Assembly (NCBI GenBank): GCA_029747585.1
Contig: JAPEVF010000007.1
Coordinates: forward strand, 189,458 to 248,246
Direction of reading: 5' to 3'
Source of the DNA: Pleurotus djamor
Lineage: Eukaryota > Basidiomycota > Agaricomycetes > Agaricales > Pleurotaceae
DNA: 58,789 nt
A program made the position numbers and the translations under genes. The notes under the pieces are model-generated. The model was not told the origin of the DNA and made no database searches. It was given only the letters and a program-made list of their open reading frames with translations. Positions 20,796 through 32,606 of this stretch are shown one piece after another. How positions within the stretch are numbered: position 1 is the stretch's first letter; the number at the start of each line of letters is the position of its first letter.

Positions 20796-20946
20796 TGTAA
20801 GATATTCTTGAGAGCGCCTTACGAGGGGTCACAAGTGCGTCGTAATCCAGTCTATAGTGGATCAAACACAGGCGTAGTGACAAGTAGTAAGGCAAGGTGA
20901 ATATGCTTATGTAAGGTAGGGGGGACCCCGGTATAGCCGTCTTACA
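20796..20946. repeat. Right LTR, 151 bp
   Basis: Same 151-bp sequence as 19605-19755, same orientation, followed by the target duplicate CCCAT. Confidence 0.9.
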
Positions 20947-20951
20947 CCCAT
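20947..20951. repeat. Target-site duplication CCCAT, right copy
   Basis: Right copy of the 5-bp duplication made when the element was inserted. Confidence 0.85.
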
Positions 20952-20992
20952 AGCCTCCGGACTAACTTCCAAATCGATTTGAGACACTTCAT

Positions 20993-21617
20993 GTTATGCA
21001 ATATCCTATAAAGTGTACGAGATTAGACGATTTCCGAAATTCACTATGTGTGATGTTACTCAGAGAAGTCCAAGGATAAGATGGGGCGGGAAGCCAAAGT
21101 CTGTGCTCTTATCCATCGGCCCATCGGAATCTGAGCGGCCTGGAGTGTAAACCCTTCGAGTCTTTGACGAAAAGGCACGGTGGGTGATTCGAAATCCCGC
21201 GTCGTATACCCACCAAGTGGTGCACATTGCACAAGGCACGGCCGCAGCCTCTCATGTATGGTCGAAGGCGACGTGCGTGCGAGGTACAGTCCTGGGTTAG
21301 ACTTCTGTTTCTTCAAGCGGATATGGAGCTTCACCAAGGACGTCAGGAGGAAGACTCCTTGGCACCCCCTTTCCCGAAGAGGGTAAACACTAATCTCAAA
21401 CCACTGATCAACCCATGATGACATCGTTCAACGTCCAATTCACCAACACCTCGGTGTTTCAGTCAGGAGTTCTNGAGGNATNATCCCTACGAGCTTCTGG
21501 ACGCGCATCGATACGACTTGTGTCAAAGAAACTGATCCAATACACGATTTCAATCAACGCAACCCACTGCTTCATCAGGTCCTGCTAAATCATCGACACG
21601 AGTAGCCAGCGACGACC
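20993..21617. other. Intergenic
   Basis: No gene supported. A 122-codon minus-strand frame (21424-21056) has no recognisable domain. It is the upstream region of the gene at 21618. Confidence 0.35.
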
Positions 21618-23183
21618 ATGTCTTCCCGTGGAATCCCCGAAGTATTGATGAAGAAAGTCGACGAATACGTCGATTCACTGGCACCTCAGATCCAACCTCG
21701 AATCACATCTGAGTTGGAAGTATTCCAACAGAAGACCATTGATAGTTTGGAGGCTCAGGTCATCGACACATTCCGNTCACTCNNCGACNANGACAAACCT
21801 TCNTCCTCCTNCNNNNCCGNCNACNCTACGAGNNGCCNNGNGCTAANTNANGNGANNNCTGNNNNCNNTGGNCAANCNNANTCATNNCNANNNNCNGANG
21901 AGNNCGCNNNGNNATNTNGTNGCNNCGNTNANNTCANAGNNGNNGCNGNANNATNNTNTGCNAGATATCTNTAACCTCACAGAAGGTCGTGACGCCCCAA
22001 ACACGACGCGTTCTCGGGGCATGGACGGTGGTGACATCTTCGCCAAAGGAGCCAAGGGCCTCTTCGGTGCTGCTATGAATGCTGTCCAAGACCACTTAGA
22101 GAACAATAATAAAGGCGGATCCGGAGGCGGTGGAATTCAGCTCGATGGTGTCCTCGGTGTCCTCAGCAACACTCTCAAAGATGTAACACGGAACCCTGAG
22201 GAAACCGCTCGCCTCATCAGCCCGGATATCAAAGAGAAAGTTGGATCGAAGCTACAAGAGCAACATGCCTCCATTGCAGAGCAATTTACTCGAATTGCAT
22301 TGGACCATATCAAGAAATGGCTCCGAGGGAACACGTCCACNCGAGATATCGGTGAGGGGGCCAAGGGAGAAATTGAGGAACAGGTCAAGGATCTGGTCAA
22401 AGGATTCGGGAGCTTGTTTGGAAAGAAGGACAGCAACCAAGGGGGAACTAGAAGCCTCGGTGGAGATAGAAGCCGTGACGGAAACGAGGGCGAGAGCGGT
22501 GGAGGAGGGTTCTCAAAAGTCATCAGCGACAAGCTGAGTACCGGCCTCGCCAAAGTTCACCGATCGGTGCGTTTGGAGTTCCGTCAGATACTTGGTGGAA
22601 TCGAAAGGCAGCTGTTCGAATTGCTGCCAGACGAGCTACAGCGCCCATTGGAGAAGATTCTTGGTGGCAACCCATTCGACTCCCAGCTTGATCGTGATGT
22701 TGGCTCGAGGGACCGTGGATTTGGCGACGACATCAAGTCCACTCTGTTAAACAAGATACGCGGACTCGTCCAGAAAGTCCAGGAGATGTTGCGTGAGAGC
22801 ATCCTGGGTGTCGTGAACGGTGGTCATCGCAAGCTGGAGCGAGAGAGCTGGTTCTTTGTCCAGAATATTGTGGAACAAAAGGTGCAGAAATACTTGCCCA
22901 AGGTCAAGATCTCGGTTCCAGATGACATTGGCAACGAGGGCGTCAGCGTGGGTGCGCCGACTCGCAATACTGGCCTTGGAGGCGTGGGTCCTGTCCTCAC
23001 CACACCGGGGGTGAACGAAACTCCTCCTTTCCAAGCGCAGAATNCGGGACCAGAGACTCAGAGATCAGAGTACTATCCACCACCCCAACAATATCAGCAA
23101 CCTANNATCNCCCTGACTATAGCCAGCCACCTGCATATGGTTCTGACTATCAGCAATACCCCACATACGGACAAGGCCATTGA
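21618..23183 (+). CDS. Conserved fungal protein of unknown function, helical with P/Y/Q-rich C-terminus
   Basis: Starts MSSRGIPEVLMKKVDEYVDS. A block of ambiguous bases (about 21775-21970) hides part of the N-terminal region; the frame before and after it is consistent with one gene. The middle is amphipathic-helical with Gly-rich linkers (GDIFAKGAKGLFGAAM, GGSGGGG) and conserved-looking blocks such as LEFRQILGGIERQLFELLPD and a Trp-containing SWFFVQNIVEQKVQKYLP. The C-terminus is Pro/Tyr/Gln-rich. Its true end is PAYGSDYQQYPTYGQGH and TGA at 23181-23183; the frame slips one base at Ns around 23105-23110. I know such proteins only as conserved fungal hypotheticals; no enzymatic motif is visible. 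Confidence 0.65.
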
Positions 23184-23545
23184 TATATCCCTTGTGGACG
23201 GAAACATTTCACCAGACCCAATGCCGTCATTAGGACGGTCTGTATAGTAGTGTTCTTGCATCCTGTGGAAACTGTTTTCGCTATGTCGCTATCCGAGGAA
23301 GGGTGCTGAGCATGAGACCTTTTGAGCAGCCGTTGAGCTTGAATCGAGGCTCTAGGTTTGAGTACCTGAGTCTTCATGGCCCTCCGATGGAGTGTTCTGG
23401 CGAAATTGCGCCGTAATGGCGACGTTGTATTCGTTCCAGCTCAAGGACAGTTCCTCGTCAGTCGCGTCATATATATTAAGGAACAGTCCCTAGTGGTATA
23501 CAATGATAAGTAGAAAGTGAATGCAAGGAAGCCGTCGGGGTAGAC
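23184..23545. other. Intergenic between convergent genes
   Basis: Holds the two 3' flanks. No gene seen. Confidence 0.4.
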
Positions 23546-23973
23546 TTATTTTGTGACTTCTGATGTATCTGCCTTCACCGGTAGCCATTTGACAGGGTGA
23601 CTGCGAAACATGGGCCAAGGCGGTAGAGCAACCTGGAAAAGCGTCTTAGACGAGTAAGCAACTTTGAAGGATTATGACAACGTACGAGTGTGGTGATAAT
23701 GACGGCTATTCCGAGGATCCCAAANGTAACGCGCAGGGACTGGAGGATAAACCCAGCGATGAACGAAGTTACCTGGACGAACACGTCAAAACACGAACTT
23801 CAGCTCGGAGTCGATTGCTNACCGTTGAGCTTATGAGCATCCAGAAGACCAGCTTTTCGACGAGTCTCTGGCCCTCAAAGTCCTGGTTAACGCGTAAAGT
23901 GAGCTGTTGAATAGACCAATTGCAGTGGGCGTACAATTTTTCCCTCGAGGAGTTCATTGATTGTGGTGGACAT
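23546..23973 (-). CDS. spc1: Signal peptidase complex subunit 1
   Basis: Four exons, about 90 residues: MSTTINELLEGKI, then after introns DFEGQRLVEKLVFWMLI, SFIAGFILQSLRVTFGILGI and PPWPMFRSHPVKWLPV. This is the SPC12/SPC1 pattern: a short N-terminus with D-x-x-G-Q-R, two membrane helices, and P-P-W-P-x-x-R-x-x-P-x-x-W-L after the second helix. The protein is a small non-catalytic subunit of the ER signal peptidase with both ends in the cytosol. Introns are 48-60 nt and GT..AG; one donor has an N (GTN). It is divergent from the kinase gene, with 352 bp between starts. Confidence 0.9.
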
Positions 23974-24325
23974 GGTGGGTTGGCTATAGAACGACGTGGC
24001 GCGGCCACGAAATGCTACACTGAGTGTGGGAATGGAATACTGACCATGAGAAAATGCGTCAAGTTAGCTTTCTCATNTTAAGTAATTATTAATTAATNAG
24101 TAATTGGCGTTCCTTAGGCGGTGTTTGGCTTTCTCACGAGCAATCTCGCATTGTCCTGCTCCTCGACCTCGACTCCCCGCGCGACGGCGACGACGGCGAC
24201 GAGCTCTCATCCACAACGAGCGACAGCGAATCCGACTATCGGCAGGAGCTCGAATCACTTCTTTTTGTTTCATAAAACCCTACTCCTGGCTCAGGGCACA
24301 CAAACAATTGGGAACAAACCGTTTC
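23974..24325. promoter_or_regulatory. Shared divergent promoter of spc1 and kin1
   Basis: 352 bp between two start codons. Contains an AT-rich stretch (about 24080-24104, AAGTAATTATTAATTAAT) that stands out from its surroundings. Confidence 0.4.
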
Positions 24326-27300
24326 ATGGCCACATACCCGACTTCTCTTGCCCCGCAGCTTAATCAAGTACCAGAAGACCACGCTGAGGAAGGAGCCGGC
24401 ACACCTTCACATGGAGGCACCGTGAATCCAGGACACGAGTTTGATATGCCAATTCTGCAACGTCAGGATCACCAACAACCTGAACCATCACATTCAACAC
24501 AAGCACCGGTCCCTCGACCCACGAACGGCTCCCAGAGGCCACGACCTATGTCCATGCCTCCTCAATCATATAATTCCGCGCCTCTTGACCGAGATACCAG
24601 TAGCAGAGCAGCACCGGGGGATGAGAGTGGGACGAGCACTCCTGGTGGCACTGGAAGCCATTCCCGTCGCTCACATCGGGACAGGGAGGCCAATGGCTCG
24701 TCATCAAACAAGACACGGACTTCAGGGAGGATACTGGGTGACTATACTTTGAGCAAGACGCTCGGCGCCGGGAGTATGGGCAAGGTGAAACTGGCTACCC
24801 ACAACATTACGGGCGAAAAGGTGCGTGCGCCCACCTTGTTACAAGCAGTCAGACATTGATGTTTTGTCTCTAGCTGGCCGTCAAGATACTTCCCCGTGTT
24901 CAACCTCCTCCACCGAACGGCGCCATTCCCGCAGGAAGCACACCGGAAGCCGTAGCGAAGCAAGCATCGAAAGATGCATCAAAGGAAATTCGTACGCTTC
25001 GCGAGGCTGCCCTATCGATGCTGCTTTATCACCCATACATCTGCGGGATGCGAGAGCTCATAGTTCATCAGTATCACTATTACATGGTTTTCGAGTACGT
25101 CAACGGCGGTCAGATGCTCGACTATATCATCAGTCATGGACGACTCCGAGAACGAGTCGCGCGCAAATTCGCGCGACAGATTGGCAGCGCTTTGGACTAC
25201 TGTCATCAAAATAGCGTCGTTCATCGTGATCTGAAGATAGAGAACATTTTGATCTCCCAGACAGGCAACATCAAAATCATCGACTTCGGGCTCTCAAACC
25301 TCTACGACCCCCTCACTCGTCTTTCGACCTTCTGTGGTTCCCTCTATTTCGCGGCTCCGGAGCTACTCAATGCCCGCGTTTATACCGGTCCAGAGGTGGA
25401 TGTGTGGAGTTTTGGGGTGGTGCTCTACGTCTTGGTTTGTGGAAAGGTGCCATTCGATGACCAAAGCATGCCCGCATTGCATGCTAAGATCAAGAGGGGG
25501 CTTGTTGAATACCCAGTTTGGCTGAGCGCAGGTATGTCTCGCACAAAATTATCCAACGTCATTGATTATCTGAGACCCTGACTGTGGCAGAATGCAAGCA
25601 CTTACTCTCGAGAATGTTGGTGACAAATCCACAACAACGGGCCTCTCTTGCGGAGGTACTTTCCCATCCTTGGATGACGCGGGGTTCCAACGGGCCGCCG
25701 GATCCACATCTCCTCCACCGCGAGCCATTGCGAGCAGATGAGCTTGATCGGCAAGTAATCAAGCAAATGAAAGGGTTTGAGTTTGGCACCGTCGACGAAA
25801 TTGAGACGAAGCTTGTTCAGGTCCTTGAATCAGAGCAGTATATCCGCGCCGTGCAGGCTTGGGAGCGCAGACGACATGGCGTCTTGGGGAATCTGAACGG
25901 ACATAGCAGCAGCGGAAGCATGGGAAAGTGGGGGGATGGCTTGTCTTCGTCAACTTTGGCCATCTCGTTCGACCACAGCAAGAACGACGCCCCTCCGACG
26001 CCCAAGAAGTCAAAGCGCTTTTCTGGCTTCGATTACTACCGCCGGAAACTTTTTTCGTCGCCGTCCACATCCCCACCTGGTTCACCGCTGGGTACCTCTC
26101 CCCCTAACTCTTCCACCCATTTNGTCGTCTTCGCATTCCAATGAACTCCCCGATCCAACAAGAGGGTTTCATCCTCTTATCTCCATTTACTACCTCGCCC
26201 GCGAGAAAATGGAGCGGGAGAAAGTTTACGGGCCCGGTCAATTTGCATCATCTCAACTATCTATTCAAGATCCCAACGCTAATGCTAATGCTTCCGGAAC
26301 AGCGACTACAACAGTTGATGATGCTACAGTTCCTCCGCCGTATGCTAACGGTACGGTCAAAGCTCCCGCCTTTTCCGCCCCCACCTCGACGTCCGCTGCG
26401 AACAAACCTGAGATCGGTGCTAAGGCTGATTACAGCATGCCCCTCCCCCGTTTACCAGCACCTGAGACATCTCACTATTCTGGCATGTCTTATGACGCTA
26501 CCTCAGGTCAACCGATTCCATCACCAACCTCACCCACATTCCAAGTCCACCCTCAGCCCAGGGCAAGGGATGCCGGCTTACCTGTTCCCCCAAGCCCTGC
26601 TGCAATGCCCAGTTCACCCAAACAACCCACTACTCCCGTCATCGCGTCTCCCGGATCGGCGACCATCAAGCCGAAGCAGATCCAAATGGCGCAAATCGGT
26701 GTCCAACCCGTTGCCTCGTCTGCCAGTGCGGGTCCTCCCATTAGTGGAACGAAGACGATGCCTCGGGCACCTCCCGCTAGTACCCATCGCAGAAGTCATA
26801 GTCTCAGTCAACGCCCTACGGTCTTGCGAGGCTGGGGTAGCATGTTTGGTGGGGATCACGCGACGGATGGTCATGAACCCCCAAGAACTGCGGGCCCTGA
26901 GGCAACTGCTTTTGTCGACAAGATCGAGGAGGTGGGAGAAGGTGAAGAAGAACGCGAGAAGGGTCAGGGTGAAGGTGGGACAGAGGCAGCTGGCCTGCCG
27001 CATCACTCGCGAATGCCATCTTCACCACTAGCAACGGGGGCTACTTTGGTCAGGAAGTTCGGTAGTTTGCTGGTAGGCAGAGGGGACGAATCAAGGCGGC
27101 ATCTTGCTCAACGTGATAATCTCACGGCCTCTCCCAGACCTTCTAATGTTGACGATGCCGCGGAGAAGGCGGAGGGCGATGGTGATGAGACTCCAGTCGC
27201 AAGACAGTCCCGCGATGAAAATCTCACTGGCTCGATCCGCAAGAGGACACTCCCCAAGACAGTCGTACATAGTCTAAGCAGTCAGCCCGTGGGCAGTGGT

Positions 27301-28536
27301 ACCATGAACAGTGGTCATCGTCGTGCCGCCACTATCTTAGACCCCACTGGACGTTCGACGCGACATGAAAGGAGAAGTAGCACTGGCGGAGCGCTGCTAG
27401 GAAACCAGGGTACGATAGGAAGAAACCGAAGACCTTCGACTGGATATAGTGGTAACGTTCGACCCTTGACGGATAGGTTGTTCTCGCGGAATCCAGATGA
27501 GGCCGACGACCGTGCGATGACGGAGCGGACTGAAGAAGAAGAATTAAGTCCTGGCGTTGATACCCAGGAGGTTGAACGGGAGGAGGATCATACACATGAC
27601 AAAGATTTCAAGCCTGTGTTCCTGAAAGGTCTCTTCAGGTAAGTGCTTGTTTATCATATTGATGGACCACTTGACTGACTGTCTCCAGTGTCGCTACTAC
27701 ATCGACTAAGCCGCCGCCTTTGATTAAGGAAGACCTACGTCGCGTTCTTGACCGAATGCAAGTACAGTATAGGGAGACCAAGAGCGGATTCGAGTGCATC
27801 CATCTTCCCTCTATCGATATCTCTTCCGTCGTCGAGCCACTCCATGGGTCACCTCATCATCATCACACGTCAACTGGGTCTGGTGAAACTGGTCGTACCA
27901 CCCCAACTGTTGGTCGTCCCTCTATGACGAGGAAATCTTCAAAACTTTCCTTCGGCCTGCGTAGAGACAAGAACAAGGATCGCGATCAGAGCGAACAGGN
28001 CAATGATAAAGACAAGGAACTTCCTGGTCGTCCCTCAGGAGCGACTGCTCTGACGGCGACTGCCAGTAGTGGCTCGTCTTCGTTTTTCAATGTGTCTTCG
28101 GCACAACCACCACATGCACCCGAGATCAACGTCAACGGAACTGTCACAGATGATCAAGGCGGCAGAGCCGCTTCGCCAACACTCTCGACCTCCCCGTCTG
28201 GTTCTTCCTCCGTGAGAGCCAAAGTACTACCTCCAATACCCAGAGACTTTGCAGCTACACCTACTGCCCCTCCTCGAAGCCCTAGTCCCTTCCCCACTGG
28301 CGAAATCGATCAAGAACTCTTCGATACCATGGGGAATAATTCTCTCTCTGTTCGATTTGATATCAACATAGTAAAAGTACGTGGTTCATTGCTTAGACGT
28401 TTGTCTGAACTAAATTTCACCCTCTATCTAGGTACCCTTCCTACCTCTCCATGGCATTCAGTTCCGACGTGCAGGCGGAAACGGATGGCAATACCAAATG
28501 CTCGCTAGACGAGTATTGACTGAGCTCAAACTATAA
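24326..28536 (+). CDS. kin1: Kin1/MARK/PAR-1 family serine/threonine kinase with KA1 domain
   Basis: About 1320 residues, five exons. A disordered N-terminus (about 135 residues) leads into the kinase domain: G-A-G-S-M-G-K-V glycine loop, LAVKIL lysine after the first intron, [12 protein letters not shown] catalytic loop, IIDFGLSN, activation segment [15 protein letters not shown]. The long Ser/Pro-rich middle contains [17 protein letters not shown], a Kin1 hallmark. The C-terminus, after an intron, is [13 protein letters not shown] and [16 protein letters not shown], the KA1 domain that binds acidic phospholipids. Such kinases act in polarity, septation and exocytosis at the plasma membrane. 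The frame changes by one base at the N at 26123, inside conserved sequence, so it is a sequencing error. Another N lies at 28000. Confidence 0.93.
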
Positions 28537-29288
28537 CGTAACCTGCTTATGATGTTTATGTCCTTTTCCCTTTGTTACAACCGCGTACTACTCTACTTCC
28601 TTTGCTTTTTTCGCTTAGTCTTTTGGCGTTGCTCTCCGCGTTATCACTTCTTTATTCTCTGATCATGGCTTCATCTGCAGTTCAAATCAATTTCATCCGA
28701 TTCAGAGTGGTCTTTTTCTCCTCCGGTTACGGTCCTCCTTTACGAACATCGTCTCGTTGGCTCTTGCTGGAATAATCGTTGCTGTTAGATCTTTGGCTTG
28801 TGGAACATCCTTGCATCCTTGTCCTTGTTTGCGCACTTGTGACAGAATACGTCTTCTAAATGATGCTAAATTATACCTATGCAGTCTGGGTTCACCCCCT
28901 TCCTCACAGACTGAAGGTGCAAGTGGTGAACGTTTGAACCACGGCCCACTGACCCAATGCTCTCGTCATCGCCATGAACTACAAGAAAGGCTCAGAACAA
29001 ACGAAGGTGTACATTGATATTCAGTGGTTCTTCTGCTTCCTTCTGACGCTTGGTCTTCGCTTCTTCCAAGCTTTTTGTCAGGGTCGTCGCAGTAAGCGCA
29101 GCCAATAGGCCCCTTTCAGTTTGACAGACCCCTGACGTAACATCCGCGCAGCCGGTGGACTTGCACCCAAACTTCAGGCTGTCCGGAAATTCTGACGCGT
29201 TCGCTGTTTCCTTGCGCATCTATAAATGGAACACGAAATGGGATCTACGACGAACTCACAAGAAGTGTCATCTTAGCTTCGCACCACC
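28537..29288. other. Intergenic, 3' flank of kin1 and upstream region of the next gene
   Basis: No gene seen. Pyrimidine-rich from 28570 to 28680, as expected of a 3' flank. Confidence 0.4.
29221..29228 (+). promoter_or_regulatory. TATA box of the carotenoid oxygenase gene
   Basis: TATAAATG lies 68 bp upstream of the ATG at 29289. Confidence 0.45.
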
Positions 29289-31092
29289 ATGACCCCGACT
29301 AAGCCCACCACTGTAACACCAGAATCGACGTACCTCCCCAACGTCGCCCTACCACATGCTCTTGGCTTCGAAAATGCCACAGAGCAGACTGATCCTATCC
29401 CCCTTCGCGTCNCCGGCAAAATTCCTNCATGGCTTACTGGNGACCTCTACCGCACCGGTCCTGGAACGTTCAGAGTGCCCTCTTCCAAATCCTCCAAACC
29501 AATCGACATAGCGCATTGGTTCGATGGGCTCGGCATGAACCATCGTTTCCATATCTCCGAGGACGGCTCTGTGACGTATCAGAGCCGTTCGTCGGCNAAA
29601 GGATTGGAGNAAGCTATCACCGAAGCGGGGAGCATCGAAGGGACGATGTTTGGCGTGCAGGATCCGTGCAAGAATATTTTTGCTAAACTGTTCACCATGT
29701 TCAAACCTTCGCCCTCTGGTGGTGGTAAGGAGGATTTGAACGTCTCTGTCACCTTGACGCGGAGTATACCAGGCGTATCGGCGTCGTCTCACTCCGGCTC
29801 TCAGACTGCCAACACCATAATCGCGAAATCGGACTACAATGCCCTGCAGGTCCTTGATTCCGATACGCTCGAGCCGCTTTCGATTTTGGATTACTCGAAA
29901 CTNGATCCACGNCTGAGTGGTCAGNTNGCTGCGGCACATTCGTGCCAAGACGCTGGGGAGTATTACAACTACATCCTGAAGCTTGGTCCGACTCCCAAGT
30001 ATACGGTGTTCAAAGTNCAGCCTGCCACGCCAGCAGAGGCGGAGGGGAANGACTTCCANGTCACNGTNCTNGCCACNATCACCGATGCGCCCGCTGCGTA
30101 CTTGCATTCCTTCGTGATGACGCAGAAGTATGTCGTCTTGTGCGTCTGGCAAGCTGATTTCGCCGCGTAAGTTTTCACNTCNANGNTGNTNTGCTTTCTG
30201 NTTACTGACCCTNTNCNTAGTGGTGGCGCGGCGATTCCGCTNAANNGNAGCGTCCTTGGTGGTATGAAAACGTGGGATCCTTCCCGGAAAGCACTTTTCT
30301 ATGTNATNGACCGTGNCAAAGGCGGCGTCGTCTCTAAATACGAGGTGNGTNCNTCTTCNGAGTGTATATACTGTCCTTTCTGATTATAGGTTCCTTCTAG
30401 TCCCCGCCATTCTTTGTCTTCCACGCCATAAATGCCTACGACACTCCAACGGGTGACATCGTTATCGACCTCGTTGCGTACGAAGATAACTCCGTTCTAG
30501 ACGTCCTTTACCTCGAGAAACTGCGGTCNATGAAGAACCCACTTCANTGGGCNCGCGCGAAGAGATNTGTTTTGAANGATGTCGGAGATACAACNGTCAA
30601 GGGCANGCGCCAGGCAGTNGTTGANATGCACNTACCTCAGGAAAGTGGACTTGAGCTNCCNACCGTNCATCCGTCGCTTTATCATAGGCCCTATCGTTAT
30701 GCGTAAGTGCTTCNGTTGCTCACAAAGATGCGGATCTTCATAGGTGCTCTTNTTCTAGGTATGGCATCAGTCGGACTCCCNAACTCACTACCGCNTTCGC
30801 CGATCGTATCATCAAACTCGACATGTCCAATGCNGATGCCGTTCCCAAGACATGGGGNGCGCCTGGTTATACNACAGGCGAACCTATCTTCATNCCTCGT
30901 CCTTCCGCCGACCCGGTGAATGATGAGAACGAGGATGATGGTGTACTTCTCACTGTCGTGCTTGATGGAGATGCTCGTCGGAGTATGTTGGTCATTGTGG
31001 ACGCGAAGACGATGGAGGAAGTTGCGAGGGCTGAAATGGATGATCGGCATGTNCCTTTTGGNTTTCATGGANCGTTNATAGGAAAGCTTTAG
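29289..31092 (+). CDS. Carotenoid cleavage oxygenase (RPE65/CCD family)
   Basis: Four exons, about 545 residues. Near the N-terminus LTGDLYRTGPGTF and HWFDGLGMNHRF are family signatures. The four Fe(II)-binding His are visible in order: AAAHSCQDAGEYYNY, AAYLHSFVMTQKYVV, FFVFHAINAYD and PFGFHG close to the C-terminus. Introns follow FAA (about 30168), KYE (about 30346) and YRYA (about 30702). The enzyme splits the polyene chain of carotenoids with O2; in fungi one clade makes retinal from beta-carotene, but I cannot assign bond specificity from this. Many isolated Ns are scattered from 29410 to 31080, yet the frame and all ligands survive. Confidence 0.88.
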
Positions 31093-32606
31093 ACTTCTNA
31101 AGCGTGAAGAGAACTCGTATACCCCAACCTTGTACCATAAAACTCCGCAAAACTANAGTCAACCCNTGATGCATGACTGTCAGTTTGNTCAGGAGTCCCT
31201 CANGGGGGCTCACTGTCNGNAAGATTTGCATCCACGACAGTCGCGTTCGGTTCTACTGGACTTACCTCTTTGATGTCGGCCACGCCACNTAGTCTCACTC
31301 GACGAGCCTAGNATCTANGAAGCTCCTGCTGAGGACCCTATCGAACACGTATCAGATAGCGTCAAGACAACAACAACCCGTGGATAGGCATCCTCCAGTC
31401 ATGCCGACAGCAACCCTCCACCCCAACCATCCTCGGATGGAAACTTGAGTTTTGGAAAGACCTGGATAGGCTTTGAAGACACGTTCGAGGACTCACCAAG
31501 ACTTTACTATGTATACGCAAGTCGCGCCACTGATCCAAGGGGACGCCAATTGCACAGAGCCAAGGCATTGCGCATACATGCACTCAAAATACTCCGGTGC
31601 ACAGAGAGGGTGGCCTTCAAGTTCCTGCATAGTACGACCAGCTGCTCTCTTGCCCTTTCTCAAGGCTAAATCAANNTGTCGTCNGGCGGTCATTGGCTTC
31701 CTCCCAGAGTAACACGACCCTTCGATGAACGCACANCACCATTTCTNGTGCCTTTGCACATATTGTTGAGTGTNGTNGGGACCTTGNTCATGGTACTATC
31801 TGGTAAGTCCNCTCGGTGTCGATGTCCATAACTCGACGANGTCTCAGAGTCAGAGTCACAGGCTGAGGTTGACCTTGGAATCGGACTTGGAAAGGCAATC
31901 GCCCATGGCAACGCGCTCAGCTCGGGGGAAATANACTCTTTCCTTCCTACCGTCACCATCGACGTCGANCCAGTCGAATCCCTTTCCTTTCCTTTTCCAT
32001 CGTCATCGTCAACGGTTGCGAGTGCTGGAGTCGCTCGTTCCTTCGTTCGTTACNTCTTCACACCACCACGTCACACATTCACTTGTTTTGATTCCGTCAT
32101 CGCATTCCAAATACAAGCCGATCACAATCAACAAACCTTTTATTATTTCTCCATAATTCCCTTTTGAGGATTAGCTGCGGGCGCTTCCATTGAGGACCCT
32201 TGATNGCGTGGGCTGCTTTTGGTAAGTACTTCCTGAATCGCACGAGTTCTCACGGGGGTCCAGAGTATCAGGCACGAGGTTTAAAAAAAGTTGGAACTGG
32301 AACGGTTGGGAGTTGGGTTTTTCTGTCGCGCTTGAACACGAGGCTACGACGAGGCGTTGCAGTTCAACACGAGGAAATCATCATCCCATCTCCACCCCAT
32401 ATCTAATCTCCTCTCCTCCTCCTCTCCTCCTCCTCGTCTTCTTCTGTCCTCGCTGACTTGCTTTTCTCTTTTTCAAATTGCTTCGCTTCGCCGACACCCT
32501 CAACCTACAACGTTTAACGACTAACGACTATTTTGACTTTCAACTTACTCAACTTGCACGTTCACGATAACGAACATTATTCTTATACTTTTATTTCCTC
32601 GCGACC
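31093..32606. other. Intergenic, about 1.5 kb
   Basis: No gene supported. It contains many Ns (31150-31960) and, before the next start codon, a strongly pyrimidine-rich leader (32400-32480, CTCCTCCTCCTC runs) of the kind found upstream of highly expressed fungal genes. Confidence 0.4.

Larger units (their letters stand above)
19605..20946. mobile_element. Non-autonomous LTR element (TRIM-like), 1342 bp
   Basis: Two 151-bp direct repeats flank about 1040 bp. Each repeat begins TGTAAGA and ends TCTTACA, the TG..CA ends of LTRs with a 7-bp inverted terminus. The five bases CCCAT precede the left repeat (19600-19604) and follow the right one (20947-20951), a clean 5-bp target-site duplication. 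The repeats agree at every called base (one N), so the insertion is young. No reverse transcriptase, integrase or gag motif is seen in any frame, so it must have been moved by another element. On the minus strand GGGGGAGG stands directly before TGTAAGA and could be the polypurine tract, which would orient the element on the minus strand; a primer-binding site was not identified. Confidence 0.85.
19347..20992 (-). pseudogene. Fragment of zinc-cluster family (copy C), carrying a retroelement
   Basis: The last exon (19530-19347) is intact and ends GRPVYQVKGNDERPRPPRG and TGA, the family tail with one extra Asp. It begins G|CGG CCT GAG, like the last exon of copy 1 (G|CCT GAA), and is preceded by an acceptor ATGCAG. 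The matching phase-2 donor (AA|GTTAGT) is found at 20966 on the far side of the LTR element, so the element would sit inside the conserved last intron. Upstream of that donor only a short frame is left (MKCLKSIWK at 20992); no CxxC pair or full zinc cluster is found up to 21600. I read it as a 5'-truncated or decayed paralogue. Whether it is still expressed cannot be told. Confidence 0.45.

Noticed and set aside
21180..21230. Possible tRNA-like segment (GATTCGAAATCC between complementary stretches)
   Set aside because: No anticodon arm or acceptor stem of the right length could be paired.
21056..21424. 122-codon minus-strand frame upstream of zinc-cluster copy C, considered as its missing N-terminus
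   Set aside because: No CxxC pairs with the right spacing and no fitting splice sites; not supported.
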